This document shows positions 1 through 9,386 of a DNA stretch of 64,000 nucleotides, in pieces. This stretch comes from Corynebacterium callunae DSM 20147. Lineage in GTDB: Bacteria; Actinomycetota; Actinomycetes; Mycobacteriales; Mycobacteriaceae. Position 1 is the first letter of the stretch. The number at the start of each line of letters is the position of its first letter. Both the position numbers and the translations under genes were made by a program. The DNA lies in assembly GCF_000344785.1 (NCBI RefSeq), contig NC_020506.1, positions 1,984,001 to 2,048,000 of the forward strand, given 5' to 3'. Under the pieces are notes generated by a model. That model was not told where the DNA came from. It made no database searches and saw only the letters and a list, made by a program, of their open reading frames with translations.

Positions 1-1135
1 CTCCTTGCAAAATCTCTGTCAGGCGTTGCCCCATGATTTCCCAAGCCCACTTTTCCTCCACATGAGCCCGCCCCGCAGCCCCCATTTCCGCGCGGAGCTG
101 CGGATTATCCAACAATTTCAACAATGCTTCAGAGAGCTTGTCGACGTCCCGTCCCTCAACAACAACGCCACTAGCGGGGGTTAAGGTTTCCGGGGCTCCG
201 CCGGAGGTGCCGGCTATAACCGGCACCGCACAAGCTTGTGCTTCCAGATAAACAATTCCCAAGCCTTCAACGTCTAAGCCCTTGCCACGTGTACGTGCTG
301 GCATGGCAAAAATATCGGCAGTTGCCAGGAGGTCAATCATCTCCTGATGATCTAAGCGTCCCAAAAATTGCACATTTTTACTCAGCTGCGTGGCAAGCTT
401 GCGTAACTTTGCTTCATAGGGACCGCTGCCCACGATGAGTAGCTGCGCAGTTGGATACTTCCTTAACACCGCTGGAAGGGCCTTAATCAGGCTGTCTTGT
501 CCTTTGCGCGGGACTAGCCGAGAAATACATAGAATCAACGGATCTTGCGAATCAAGACCGTGCGCTGCGCGAGTGTTGAGCTTTTGGATTGTTGAGGCAG
601 GTTTAAAAGTATGAATATCCACGCCCGAGGGCAAATGGCGATATTTAGCGTCTTCGCCAAAGGCATCTTTAAAACGATGCAAGGTGTAATCCGAAATATA
701 GGTGATGAGGTCCACCTCTTTGCCGATTTTTCCCAGCAGGTTCCGAGACACCGGCAACATAGACCAGCCCACCTCATGGCCATGGGTAGAAGCAATGATC
801 ATATTTGCGCCGGCCTGGCGGGCAGCAGGCGCCATAAGCGCTAAGGGTGCTGCTGCACCAAACCACACATTGTCAATATTTCTGGCCTTAATAATCTCTG
901 CCATAGCCTGCGCGGTGGTGGGTGAAGGCAACATTACCGACCGTGGCCAGCGAATAACCTCAAAATCAAGAGTGGCATCATAGGCTTGTGCCTCCTGAGA
1001 ATCTTGAGTGGAGGCAAAAACCGTGATTGTGGAGGGATCCTGCGTGCCGATAAAATCTCTTAGATAACTTTGAATTCCACCCACCCGTGGTGGGAAATCA
1101 TTTGTTACTACTAGTGTTCTGCGAGATGTGGGCAC
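1..1135 (-). CDS. pimB: GDP-mannose-dependent mannosyltransferase PimB' (3' end cut by window edge)
   Basis: GT-B fold (GT4) glycosyltransferase that would add the second mannose to phosphatidylinositol mannoside at the cytoplasmic face of the membrane, on the way to PIMs and lipoglycans. I translated 378 codons; the C. glutamicum enzyme has about 381 residues, so only the last few are missing. The N-terminus carries the glycine-rich donor loop TNDFPPRVGGIQSY, and near the C-terminus the EGLGIVYLE segment gives the E-x7-E motif of the family. Start is GTG preceded by AAAGGAGG. It lies 27 nt downstream of ripC on the same strand, probably co-transcribed; the same pairing occurs in M. tuberculosis (Rv2188c/Rv2190c). 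Family assignment is strong; the exact step rests on synteny with cg2400. Confidence 0.88.
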   Translation of the reverse strand, partial: MPTSRRTLVVTNDFPPRVGGIQSYLRDFIGTQDPSTITVFASTQDSQEAQAYDATLDFEVIRWPRSVMLPSPTTAQAMAEIIKARNIDNVWFGAAAPLALMAPAARQAGANMIIASTHGHEVGWSMLPVSRNLLGKIGKEVDLITYISDYTLHRFKDAFGEDAKYRHLPSGVDIHTFKPASTIQKLNTRAAHGLDSQDPLILCISRLVPRKGQDSLIKALPAVLRKYPTAQLLIVGSGPYEAKLRKLATQLSKNVQFLGRLDHQEMIDLLATADIFAMPARTRGKGLDVEGLGIVYLEAQACAVPVIAGTSGGAPETLTPASGVVVEGRDVDKLSEALLKLLDNPQLRAEMGAAGRAHVEEKWAWEIMGQRLTEILQG

Positions 1136-1162
1136 GAAAGGCCTCCTTTGAAAGGTGAAAAA

Positions 1163-2182
1163 CTAGTAGCGGCGGGCTCCATAAAAAGGTGCTGAATCAA
1201 CAGATACCACCTGAACGGGAATTCCGTAATCCGAGGCGTGCACAATCTTGCCATCACCGATATACAACCCCACGTGAGTTGCCCCCGGATAATAGCCAAT
1301 CACATCGCCGGGTTGCAGCTGGTCCTTGCTGACCGGGGTTCCACCTTCCATTTGAGCCTGCGAAGTACGTGGCAGGGTTTTGCCCATTTGCTGATACGCC
1401 CAATAGATTAGTCCAGAACAGTCAAACTCATTGGGGCCAATTGCTCCCCAGCCATATGGTGCGCCCAGCTTTGAAAGCGCGGCATCCACAGCTGCAGATG
1501 CTCCAGTTCCGGCACCGACAAAATCACTAAGGTTAATGTCCAATGGACCATTCTTAGCAATCCACACCTGGCGTTCCTCAGGTGACAGCTGGTTTACTCG
1601 ATCCCTAATCTCAATTTGTTGGGCATCCAGCTCTTGCTTTTCCTGATTGAGTTTTTCCAACCGCGCTTTAAGATCCCCAAGTTGGAACTCTGCCTCGGCT
1701 TTCATCCGGTTAGCTTCATCCAAGGCATCTGCAGACTTCTTAGACTCTGCTTGGAGTGATTGCACTACTTCACTGGTGGATTTAGACAGAGTGCCAAGGT
1801 AGCTCATGCGATCGATGGCATTTTGGGGATTTTCTGCTGATACCGCAATGGTCAGGGGATCTAGCACCGTGCCACGATATTTGGCTTGTGCAATCTTATC
1901 GATGTCTCCCCGATTTGCCTGCACGTTTTGCGCAGCTTGATCAGCTTCCTGCTTAAGCTTGGATACCTGCTCTTGGATTGCTGCGACCTTAGCTTCACGA
2001 TCAGTCACATCGATTTCTAATTGCTTGACTTCCTCATTCTGCGCTGAGACCGTTTGCGAAATAGTGTCCATCTCTGCGATGAGTTGGTCCACTTCGGTGG
2101 CAAAAGCTGCTTGTGGGCTTTGCAAAAGTGAGCACACCAGCACGCACGAGCTCACCAGACCAACCCAACGACGTGTAAACAT
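1163..2182 (-). CDS. ripC: Secreted NlpC/P60 peptidoglycan hydrolase, RipC type
   Basis: 339-aa exported endopeptidase expected to cut peptidoglycan stem peptides during cell separation. Layout: signal peptide (residues 1-29), long coiled coil (about 31-200), and a C-terminal NlpC/P60 domain with catalytic Cys255 in FDCSGL, His303 in THVGLY and His315 in IVHAS. In mycobacteria the coiled coil of RipC is the part that talks to FtsEX. I chose the ATG of MFTRRW because AGGGAG sits 5-6 nt in front of it; an in-frame TTG 27 nt upstream lacks a site. It is followed closely by pimB. The RipC name comes from synteny with Rv2190c and the coiled coil architecture. Confidence 0.88.
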   Translation of the reverse strand: MFTRRWVGLVSSCVLVCSLLQSPQAAFATEVDQLIAEMDTISQTVSAQNEEVKQLEIDVTDREAKVAAIQEQVSKLKQEADQAAQNVQANRGDIDKIAQAKYRGTVLDPLTIAVSAENPQNAIDRMSYLGTLSKSTSEVVQSLQAESKKSADALDEANRMKAEAEFQLGDLKARLEKLNQEKQELDAQQIEIRDRVNQLSPEERQVWIAKNGPLDINLSDFVGAGTGASAAVDAALSKLGAPYGWGAIGPNEFDCSGLIYWAYQQMGKTLPRTSQAQMEGGTPVSKDQLQPGDVIGYYPGATHVGLYIGDGKIVHASDYGIPVQVVSVDSAPFYGARRY

Positions 2183-2332
2183 AAAACTCCCTAATGCAGA
2201 TTTCAGCAAAACAGCTAATACTCCCCCAGTAACCTTAGTGCGGTTACAAGTAGAAAAACTAGGTCCATCAATGTGGAAAATCTTAGCCTAGTTACTTATC
2301 TTCTTCCGGGAGCGAATCGTTTCATTTGAACA

Positions 2333-2370
2333 TTAAAAATCCTCCACCTGAAAAGTACAGATGGAGGATC
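2333..2370 (-). terminator. Rho-independent terminator of the second NlpC/P60 gene
   Basis: On the minus strand an 11-bp stem (ATCCTCCATCT paired with AGGTGGAGGAT, one G-T pair) is followed by TTTTT. It lies just beyond the nlpC stop codon and separates that gene from ripC. Confidence 0.75.
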
Positions 2371-2393
2371 GTGCTGCAGGAGTTTCTAGGAAA

Positions 2394-3029
2394 TTAGAAA
2401 CGAACTGCAGAGTAGAAAGGCATGTAGTCGATTGGGCTCTCAGACAAAGGAGTGCTCTCGTTAAGTGCGTGGATCACGGTTCCGTGTCCGGAGTAGATTC
2501 CCACATGGCTAGCGCCAGAGTAGAAAGCTACGATATCGCCAGCCTGAAGATCAGAGTATGCAACTGGGGTGCCCTGTGCAGCCTGAGCCTGGGAGGTACG
2601 TGGGATAGACTTGCCAACCTGGCTGTATGCCCAAGAGGTAAGACCAGAGCAGTCAAACGCGTTAGGGCCAGCAGCACCCCAGCCGTATGGGGAACCGATC
2701 TTGGAACGAGCTACATCGACGATAGCTTGTCCGGTGCTTTGTGCAGGAGCTGCTTGAGCTTCTCCTGCAGGAGCATCAACAACTGCTGAGTAAGCAACAG
2801 GTGATGCCTGGTTTGCAAGGGATGGAATCCACTGATCAATACCAGGAACGTTATTAATTCCTTGTACGTTCTCAATGCCCGCAACCTCGACACTGTAACC
2901 AGTGTCAGGGATTACTACCTCTGCCGCTTGCGCTGGCTGCGCAATTGCTGCGGTAGCGCCGAGCGCAACTGCAGATGCCGCTACAACATTACGAGTTGCG
3001 TTCGAATTTACTTGACGGTGCTTGCCCAC
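2394..3029 (-). CDS. nlpC: Secreted NlpC/P60 family cell wall hydrolase (Cg2402-like)
   Basis: 211-aa exported protein: Sec signal peptide with cleavage near AQAAEV (about residue 36), a variable linker to about residue 100, then an NlpC/P60 domain. The catalytic residues are visible as Cys127 (FDCSGL), His175 (ASHVGIY) and His187 (VIHAL). Without a coiled coil, it differs from the RipC protein next door. It starts with GTG, with GGAG about 10 nt upstream. The 5' leader holds a c-di-AMP riboswitch, so expression should respond to osmotic and cell wall state. The enzyme class is secure; the precise bond cleaved is not visible from sequence. Confidence 0.9.
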   Translation of the reverse strand: MGKHRQVNSNATRNVVAASAVALGATAAIAQPAQAAEVVIPDTGYSVEVAGIENVQGINNVPGIDQWIPSLANQASPVAYSAVVDAPAGEAQAAPAQSTGQAIVDVARSKIGSPYGWGAAGPNAFDCSGLTSWAYSQVGKSIPRTSQAQAAQGTPVAYSDLQAGDIVAFYSGASHVGIYSGHGTVIHALNESTPLSESPIDYMPFYSAVRF

Positions 3030-3049
3030 TGATGAAACTCCAAATCTTC

Positions 3050-3222
3050 CTGTTTGCCTACCGAGTTAGCTGTCGGGTTCGGAGCGGAAGGCCCCTATCT
3101 CCACTCTTTCCATCTGTGCATATACACATCCGGCCCTTGTGGGAAATTCACCCCAGGAACACGTGTGGTTCCCCGGCTCGCATCGTTGCTATCCTCTCGG
3201 CTTTGAGCCTTAAGAAATACCG
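3050..3222 (-). promoter_or_regulatory. c-di-AMP riboswitch (ydaO/yuaA class) in the nlpC leader
   Basis: Read on the minus strand the leader contains the conserved blocks of the ydaO class in the right order: GCCGGGGAACC, then GGGGTGAAT, a variable arm, then CTCCGAACCCGACAGCTAAC and CGGTAGGC. The last block closely matches the Bacillus ydaO 3' consensus. It lies 20-30 nt before the GTG start, so control could act on translation initiation or early termination. In actinobacteria this class is known in front of NlpC/P60 and Rpf genes. Ends are approximate. Confidence 0.88.
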
Positions 3223-3543
3223 CCTAGCGACTAAGCATTTTCTATTGTTTCTCTGATGCTGGCGGATTAGATATTTCCAATCCGTCCTGCAAGGTCTCAA
3301 TAAGGTTACGAAACCGCATCAAGACTTGTCTAGTTCCGCTTTCAATTCCATGCCGTTACACAACTGTTATCGTTGATTGATTTGACCGAGACTAACTTGC
3401 ATTACTCACTTATCTCCGGGACTATCTTTTAGCCCAAATACCACCGATTGAGCCCTTAACAGGGACTTCGACAACCATTGCGGTTTATCGAAATGTAATA
3501 AAAGCTCTTAAAAACGACACACCTTCCGCCACTGGGCAACCTA

Positions 3544-3559
3544 TGTGACCTTTCCCACA
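3544..3559. promoter_or_regulatory. Candidate GlxR (Crp-type) site
   Basis: TGTGACCTTTCCCACA matches 9 of the 10 conserved positions of TGTGA-N6-TCACA. It lies about 515 bp upstream of the nlpC start, a long way off, so a role is uncertain. Confidence 0.3.
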
Positions 3560-3897
3560 CTTGGATTTAAAAAGAGTCATTAAGCTTCACGAACCCTCAA
3601 AACTCGGGATTTTCCGGAGATTTTGAAAGCCATTTAAGATGCTTTTGGTGCGCCAAACGACAGAAATTTTCTCCGACTTTCACTCATTGAAATGAGCTTG
3701 ATGACCAACTCAAAATAAGCGTCAGCTAAAGCAAGTTAATGACTGATTTTCTAGCATTTTTATACCTATATATAAGGAGTAAGTTTTACTGTCCCTCAGT
3801 CCTTCTAAAGGGGCTAAATAGTTCCTCCATACCAATCGCCAAAGATTCCAGCATAGCCCCACCATCGCAATATTGAGATACCTCACGGGCATGTAGA

Positions 3898-3931
3898 CAT
3901 AAAAAATGGACCCTCCGAAGAGAGTCCATTT
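3898..3931 (-). terminator. Terminator of ctaE-qcrCAB
   Basis: On the minus strand AAATGGACTCT, loop CTTC, GGAGGGTCCATTT and then TTT form a stem-loop with a T run 18 nt after the qcrB stop codon. Confidence 0.8.
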
Positions 3932-3948
3932 CTAATTAAGCTAGTGAC

Positions 3949-5562
3949 TTAGTGGTTTCCCTTGTCACGCTCAATATTTGCTTCGTTGAGGGCACGCAAT
4001 GCTGCGGCCTCCTCAGCGTGGTTATCGTGCTGGATATGGCCAGCCTTTTCCCTGATATCAACAGGATCTGGGCTGAAGAATCCGCCGCGAGTCTCAACCT
4101 CTGCAAAGCCGAGCTGGTTCATCTGCTTTGGAACAGCTGCGCCGGCGTAAGGCAGTGGGATTGGGTGACCATGGTCATCCACAGGTCCCAGAGGCTGGTG
4201 AACTTCAATGAAGGCACCGTTTGGCATCTGCTTGATGATACCGGTCTCAATACCGTGCTCGAGAACCTCACGGTCAGAACGCTGCAAGCCAATGCAGATT
4301 CGGTAAGTGATGAAGTATGCGATCGCAGGAGCCAAGATCAGACCGATACGGCCGATCCAGGTCATTGCATTCAAGGAGACGTGGAACTGCATCGCGTAAA
4401 CGTCGTTACCACCGGAGATGGTCAGCAGCCCGTAGAAGACCAGAGCCATAACACCAAGGGAGGTACGAACTGGAACGTCGCGTGGACGCTGCAGCAGGTT
4501 GTGGTGGGCATCGTCACCGGTGAACTTACGCTCAAGGAATGGGTAAGAGATGAGTAGGCCAACCAGAACCATCAGCATCAAAGCAACCCAGAACACTGCA
4601 GGAATGGTGTAGTTACCAAGGTAAAGCTCCCACGCAGGCATGACACGAGCAGCACCGTCAGTCCACAGCATATAAACGTCAGGCTGGGAACCAGCAGAAA
4701 CCTGTGAAGGGTTGTATGGTCCCAAGGTCCAAATTGCGTTAATGGTGGTAACACCAGCAAGCAAAGCCAAGAAGCCGAAAACGATCAGACCGAATGCAAT
4801 TGCCTTAACTGCGAACAGCGGCATAATGCGAACACCGACGACGTTGTTCTCTGCACGTCCAGCTCCAGGGAACTGGGTGTGCTTCTGGTACCACACGAGT
4901 GCCAGGTGAGCTGCGATCAGGCCAAGGATGATTCCTGGAATGATCAAAACGTGTGCGATGTAGAAACGATCCAGCATGACCTCGGATGGGAAGTCTCCAC
5001 CGAAGATCATCCAGTGCATCCAAGTACCGATGATTGGCAGACCGACGATGATCGCGGACATAATGCGCAGACCAACGCCGGAAAGCAGATCGTCAGGAAG
5101 GGAGTAACCCATGAAGCCTTCGGCCATGCCGAGGAGCAACAGGACTACACCGATGATCCAGTTTGCTTCACGTGGGCGACGGAATGCGCCAGTGAAGAAG
5201 ATACGGAGCATGTGAACCAGCATGGAAACCACGAAGAGCAGTGCTGCCCAGTGGTGCATCTGGCGAATGAATAGTCCACCGCGAACCTCAAACGAGAGGT
5301 TCAGTGCGGTCTCGTATGCACGAGACATCTCCACACCGTTAAGTGGAAGATAAGCACCGTCGTAAATGACCTTGGTGATAGAAGGGTCGAAGAACAGGGT
5401 CAGGTAGACACCGGTCAGCAACAGGACGATGAAGCTATAAAGCGCAATCTCGCCGAGCATGAAGGACCAGTGGGTCGGGAAGACCTTGTTGATCTGGCGA
5501 CGGATACCCGCAGCCATGGTGTATCGGGAATCAAGATTGTTTCCCACGGTAGCTAGACTCAT
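3949..5562 (-). CDS. qcrB: Menaquinol:cytochrome c reductase (bc1) subunit, cytochrome b
   Basis: 537-aa membrane protein holding the two b hemes and the quinone sites of the actinobacterial bc1 complex, which joins aa3 oxidase in a supercomplex. Eight or more hydrophobic helices are seen; [11 protein letters not shown] and the later MHWMIF and IAHV histidine segments are the heme-ligand regions. Beyond the core it has the extended hydrophilic C-terminal tail typical of high-GC Gram-positives, ending in an acidic stretch near [13 protein letters not shown]. Its ATG overlaps the TGA of qcrA (ATGA), indicating translational coupling. Last gene of ctaE-qcrCAB. Confidence 0.97.
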   Translation of the reverse strand: MSLATVGNNLDSRYTMAAGIRRQINKVFPTHWSFMLGEIALYSFIVLLLTGVYLTLFFDPSITKVIYDGAYLPLNGVEMSRAYETALNLSFEVRGGLFIRQMHHWAALLFVVSMLVHMLRIFFTGAFRRPREANWIIGVVLLLLGMAEGFMGYSLPDDLLSGVGLRIMSAIIVGLPIIGTWMHWMIFGGDFPSEVMLDRFYIAHVLIIPGIILGLIAAHLALVWYQKHTQFPGAGRAENNVVGVRIMPLFAVKAIAFGLIVFGFLALLAGVTTINAIWTLGPYNPSQVSAGSQPDVYMLWTDGAARVMPAWELYLGNYTIPAVFWVALMLMVLVGLLISYPFLERKFTGDDAHHNLLQRPRDVPVRTSLGVMALVFYGLLTISGGNDVYAMQFHVSLNAMTWIGRIGLILAPAIAYFITYRICIGLQRSDREVLEHGIETGIIKQMPNGAFIEVHQPLGPVDDHGHPIPLPYAGAAVPKQMNQLGFAEVETRGGFFSPDPVDIREKAGHIQHDNHAEEAAALRALNEANIERDKGNH

Positions 5563-6785
5563 GACTTACGCTCCCAGAATGCCGGGCCGACAGGCTCAAT
5601 GAAGTTACCTGCGGCTACGAGGTAACCCTCTTCGTCAACAGTGATCGGCAGCTGTGGCAATGCGCGGGCAGCTGGTCCGAAGACTGGCTTGCCGTAGTGC
5701 AAAGCATCGAACTGCGACTGGTGGCACGGACACAGGATGCGGTTGGTCTGAGCCTCGTAGAGAGAGGTTGGGCAGCCAATGTGCGTGCAGATCTTTGAAT
5801 ATGCGTAGTAATCGCCGTAGTGGAAGGTCTCTTGACCTTCGCGCTCAACAACCTTCTCAGCATCTGCAGTACGCAGACGGATCAACATAACAGCGTTACG
5901 AGGACCGTGAACCGAGTGCATCTGGTGCTCATATACGTCCTTTGCAGGATCGTATTCTGCACCATCGTTAACCATTTCTTCTGGCAATGGGAAGACAGTT
6001 TCCATGGAAGCTGCAGCGAGATCCTCAGGACGCATACGAACCAAGCGGGAAACACCGGTGGTTGACCAGTGCTCGCCGGTTGCATCGGTGTGAGACTCTG
6101 CAATTGCTGCGGTATCGCGGCCAAGGTAAACCTTGACGTTGTTCTCGATCAAGGTCCAACCGGAGGTCCACAAGGTGCCGTCGCCCTGAACATCCATTGG
6201 GCCTTCCTTGGGCTTCCAAGGGTTCTTGATCATGCCACCAAGTGGCGCAATGATCGTCAAACCTGCGAGGACTGCTCCACCGCCAGCAAGACCCATGAGC
6301 AACTTACGACGACCAAGGGTGGAAGTCTGCCAAGAATCGTTCAGCAAGGCAACGAGGGTACGGCGGTCAACTTCTTCAGAAGGACCATCGTGACGACGCT
6401 GTACTGCGATCTCCTCAGGAATGAACTTCTTTACGTAAAGAGTTACGGCGAAGCCAAGTCCCAAGATGCAAAGACCTGAGGTGATACCCAGCATTGGGGT
6501 GTAAAGGGTGTAAAGGAAAAGACCTTCGTCTCCGTGGCCCTTGTAGTGCCAAGGCCAGAAGATGTAGGTAGCAAGGAATCCCAGGCCGCCGATGATTCCC
6601 AGAATGAGCCAGAAGTTAATGAGGCGAGATGCTCGCTTCTCTGCTGGGTCATTAGCAATTGGGAAACGCTCTTTGCGGTAAGCGATGGTGACGTCGTCAA
6701 GCTCAGTGCCTAGACGAGCCAGATCCTCATTGCTCATAGCGTTGAGTTCTTGCTTGGTGTACTGCTTGTTGATGTTGTTGCTCAT
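5559..6785 (-). CDS. qcrA: Rieske iron-sulfur subunit of the bc1 complex
   Basis: 408 aa. Three transmembrane helices precede the periplasmic [2Fe-2S] domain, unlike the single anchor of proteobacterial Rieske proteins. The cluster-binding boxes are CTHIGC and CPCHQSQFD near residues 330-360. An upstream in-frame extension exists, but the ATG of MSNNINKQ overlaps the qcrC stop (ATGA) and gives exactly the C. glutamicum length, so I use it. Electrons pass from menaquinol through this cluster to the diheme cytochrome QcrC. Confidence 0.96.
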   Translation of the reverse strand: MSNNINKQYTKQELNAMSNEDLARLGTELDDVTIAYRKERFPIANDPAEKRASRLINFWLILGIIGGLGFLATYIFWPWHYKGHGDEGLFLYTLYTPMLGITSGLCILGLGFAVTLYVKKFIPEEIAVQRRHDGPSEEVDRRTLVALLNDSWQTSTLGRRKLLMGLAGGGAVLAGLTIIAPLGGMIKNPWKPKEGPMDVQGDGTLWTSGWTLIENNVKVYLGRDTAAIAESHTDATGEHWSTTGVSRLVRMRPEDLAAASMETVFPLPEEMVNDGAEYDPAKDVYEHQMHSVHGPRNAVMLIRLRTADAEKVVEREGQETFHYGDYYAYSKICTHIGCPTSLYEAQTNRILCPCHQSQFDALHYGKPVFGPAARALPQLPITVDEEGYLVAAGNFIEPVGPAFWERKS

Positions 6786-7672
6786 GAACGTGATCCAATC
6801 CACATAGCGGCGGCCACGAGGACCAAAATGCCGAATACCCACATGAAGAGTCCCTCAGCAACTGGGCCCAAGCCACCAAGTGAGTAGCCACCTGGGGACG
6901 GGGTTTCCTTGCTGGACTTAATGAACGCGATGATGTCCTTCTTCTCATCAGCGGAGAGCTGACGATCGGAGAACTTAGGCATGTTCTGTGGACCTGTGAG
7001 CATTGCCTGGTAGATTTCCTGCTCATTTGCAGCATCCAAGTTTGGTGCGTACTTACCGGAGGAAAGCGCTCCACCACGACCGGTGAAGTTGTGGCAAGAT
7101 GCACAGTTCAGACGGAAGAGGTCTCCGCCGCGAGCGACGTCGGCAGGATCGATCTGTCCGTCATAGTTCTCGCCACGGAGTTCTTCCATGGCGAGGGTGC
7201 CGTCTTCGTTATAAACGAGTTCAGGTCCGCCACCATTGGCTGCAACGTATGCAGCAATAGCCAAGGTCTGTGCCTCGGTGTAACGAGGTGCCTTGCGCTC
7301 AGCCTGAGCTTCATTGCGCAGCATTGGCATACGACCGGAGTGAACCTGGAAGTATACGGCGCCTTCGCCAACACCAATGAGGGAAGGACCACGGTCCTGT
7401 ACACCCTGGAGGTTGACACCGTGGCAAGTAATACAAGCAACGTCATAGAGGTCTTTACCCTCTGAGATAAGTGCTTGCTCATCAACATCTGCGGTTGCGA
7501 TCTGGGCATCAGGAGTGATCGCGGTAGCGAGAATTCCTGCTCCGCTCAGTCCGATGGTCAGCGCCAAAGCGCCGGCCACTGTACGCCGGACTTTACGGCG
7601 ATTCTTGACCTTCTTTGCCGAGGGCTTAGCCGTGGTGGCTGCCTCGGTGGTCTGCGGGTTGGTTTCCATCAT
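6782..7672 (-). CDS. qcrC: Diheme cytochrome c subunit (cytochrome cc) of the bc1 complex
   Basis: 296-aa membrane-bound cytochrome with an N-terminal membrane segment (about residues 33-52), two CXXCH heme motifs (CITCH at 80-84 and CASCH near 190) and a C-terminal anchor. The second heme domain replaces a free cytochrome c and hands electrons straight to the CuA site of CtaC, which explains the obligate bc1-aa3 supercomplex of actinobacteria. Two consecutive ATGs follow AAAGGG; either could start the protein. It lies 81 nt downstream of ctaE and overlaps qcrA by 4 nt. Confidence 0.96.
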   Translation of the reverse strand: MMETNPQTTEAATTAKPSAKKVKNRRKVRRTVAGALALTIGLSGAGILATAITPDAQIATADVDEQALISEGKDLYDVACITCHGVNLQGVQDRGPSLIGVGEGAVYFQVHSGRMPMLRNEAQAERKAPRYTEAQTLAIAAYVAANGGGPELVYNEDGTLAMEELRGENYDGQIDPADVARGGDLFRLNCASCHNFTGRGGALSSGKYAPNLDAANEQEIYQAMLTGPQNMPKFSDRQLSADEKKDIIAFIKSSKETPSPGGYSLGGLGPVAEGLFMWVFGILVLVAAAMWIGSRS

Positions 7673-7753
7673 TTCCCTTTGAATCTCGACTTGGAAGTGA
7701 AGGGCTTAGGGCTGCCACTCAGGGAATTCCCTAAGCGTTGGCAGTCTTCAGGC

Positions 7754-8371
7754 CTACTGAATGAAATAGATCGTGATAAAGAGGCCGATCCAAACCACGT
7801 CAACGAAGTGCCAGTAGTAGGACACAACCATTGCTGCGGTTGCCTGTGCCGGGGTGAACTTAGCTTTCTGGATTCTCATCAAGACAATCACGAAAGCAAG
7901 AATTCCTGCGATCACGTGGGCTGCGTGGAACCCGGTGGTAATGAAGAAAGCTGAACCATAGACACTGCTTTGAATGGTTAGTCCATGATGAACTAGTTCA
8001 ATGTACTCATAGGTCTGACCCAAAACGAAGGTTGTACCCAGAATAATCGTTACCAAGAACCATTTGCGGAGGCCGTATACGTCACCCCTTTCGGCCGCAA
8101 AGACTCCGAACTGGCAAGTAACCGATGAGGAGACCAAGATGACCGTAATCAACAATGCCCAAGGCACGTTTAGGTGCTCGGACTGCTCTCCCCATGATCC
8201 ATTTGCCAGTCCATTCGCACGGGACACGAAGTACATCGCGAACAAACCGGCGAAGAACATTAATTCCTGAGACAGGAACACAATGGTGCCAACACTGACC
8301 ATATTGGGACGGTTCAGTGCTGCAACACGTTGTGGTGCTGCCATACCTGTATTTCCAACTGCGCTCGTCAC
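7754..8371 (-). CDS. ctaE: Cytochrome aa3 oxidase subunit III
   Basis: 205-aa membrane protein with five predicted helices, of the heme-copper oxidase subunit III family. Conserved text includes [17 protein letters not shown] and the C-terminal [14 protein letters not shown]. It starts with GTG and is the first gene of ctaE-qcrCAB; physical linkage of an oxidase subunit with bc1 genes mirrors the supercomplex. Subunit I (ctaD) is not in the window, as in C. glutamicum. Confidence 0.96.
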   Translation of the reverse strand: MTSAVGNTGMAAPQRVAALNRPNMVSVGTIVFLSQELMFFAGLFAMYFVSRANGLANGSWGEQSEHLNVPWALLITVILVSSSVTCQFGVFAAERGDVYGLRKWFLVTIILGTTFVLGQTYEYIELVHHGLTIQSSVYGSAFFITTGFHAAHVIAGILAFVIVLMRIQKAKFTPAQATAAMVVSYYWHFVDVVWIGLFITIYFIQ

Positions 8372-8879
8372 GTTATCTAGTATGGCCGTTTAGCTCGCTA
8401 AAGTCACTTCATGCCCCCCGTTTCAATTGAAAGTTTGAACCCCGGTTTTTCGGTGAATTTGACCCACTTTTTCCAAATCTTTTTTGAATAATCGTGGAAC
8501 TTTTAGGTACTTTCATCCGACTACTACATAAGTGCAGGTTAAAGCGTTCACAGCTAACGCAAATTTGAATCTTAAGCTCTACAATCTGCAATGCCAGCAA
8601 TTTTGAGAGTGTAAATTAGCTTCCGCGCAGCATTTTGCATGAGATACACGTCACAAGCTTTTAGCCCGAAGCGGGAACTCTCTTCCAACTTTCGGTTGAC
8701 CCCCGCGCTCCTGCGTTTTTGCAGCTTATTGCAGGGTTATTTAGCCCCACTCCCCCACTTCGCCGCACCACTACAGTTTTCTTTAATGGTGCGGGAACTT
8801 TTTAACTTGGAATTGCCTGGCATCTCCCCCATAAACCAAATTTGGAATCTCACTATTCCTTATTTAAAAGGCATTAGAA
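8372..8879. other. Intergenic region between ctaE and ctaF
   Basis: About 510 bases that should hold the ctaE-qcrCAB promoter reading leftward. Short open frames on both strands lack ribosome sites and any recognisable sequence. A GlxR-like site lies in it at 8640-8655. I see no RNA gene. Confidence 0.5.
8640..8655. promoter_or_regulatory. Candidate GlxR site upstream of ctaE
   Basis: TGAGATACACGTCACA keeps 9 of 10 conserved positions of TGTGA-N6-TCACA. It is about 270 bp before the ctaE start. Oxidase and bc1 genes are known GlxR targets in C. glutamicum; binding here is inferred. Confidence 0.4.
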
Positions 8880-8913
8880 AACCCGCTTAACACAATGTGT
8901 TAAGCGGGTTTCA
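8878..8913 (-). terminator. Terminator of ctaCF
   Basis: AAACCCGCTTAACACA / TGTGTTAAGCGGGTTT form a near-perfect 16-bp stem, followed on the minus strand by TTCT, about 25 nt beyond the ctaF stop. It is nearly symmetric but T-rich mainly on the minus strand. Confidence 0.82.
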
Positions 8914-8937
8914 ACTGTTAGGCATAAGCCTTAAGTC

Positions 8938-9369
8938 TTAGTGCTTCTCGCGTGGAACTCCGTACTGGAAGTTGAGCTTTGCAGTGGTGAAAACCAATAG
9001 CAGTGCGCCAACAACGATCATCCAGTAGTGGAAGTAAACCAGGCCGAATCCTAGGAATCCGACCGCGCCGGCCATAGCAGCAGGCCAGATGGAGCTTGGG
9101 CTGAAGAAGCCCAAGGTACCAGCCTTGTCAGCAACCTCTGCCTCTTCCCAGTCCTCAGGAAGAACGTCAACACGAACTTCGGTGAAGTGCAGGTAGACAC
9201 CAAGCATCATGGTTAGACCAGCGGAGAGAACCAAAGCTACAGCGCCAACCCATTCAAGACCAGGGGTGCTGCCCTTATCATCAACGTGCATGGTTGCGAA
9301 GATGTAGGTAACAGCCATCGCGGCCAAGAATACGGTCAAGCCGTACATAATTTTTGCTGAAGACTTCAT
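8938..9369 (-). CDS. ctaF: Cytochrome aa3 oxidase subunit IV (actinobacterial type)
   Basis: 143-aa membrane protein with about four helices in two pairs, separated by a cytoplasmic stretch rich in acidic residues ([16 protein letters not shown]). It is the small fourth subunit found in actinobacterial aa3 oxidases, needed for a stable enzyme. An AAGGAG site precedes its ATG, and it starts 17 nt after the ctaC stop, so both are one operon. Confidence 0.94.
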   Translation of the reverse strand: MKSSAKIMYGLTVFLAAMAVTYIFATMHVDDKGSTPGLEWVGAVALVLSAGLTMMLGVYLHFTEVRVDVLPEDWEEAEVADKAGTLGFFSPSSIWPAAMAGAVGFLGFGLVYFHYWMIVVGALLLVFTTAKLNFQYGVPREKH

Positions 9370-9386
9370 AGTTTTACAGCTCCTTC

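Larger units (their letters stand above)
3223..3948. other. Intergenic region upstream of the riboswitch, no gene seen
   Basis: About 725 bases with no convincing reading frame on either strand. It should hold the promoter of the riboswitch-nlpC transcript, though I could not pick clear -10/-35 boxes. Two items are listed separately: a GlxR-like palindrome around 3544-3559 and the qcrB terminator at the right end. The stretch around 3760-3790 is AT-rich. Confidence 0.5.
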
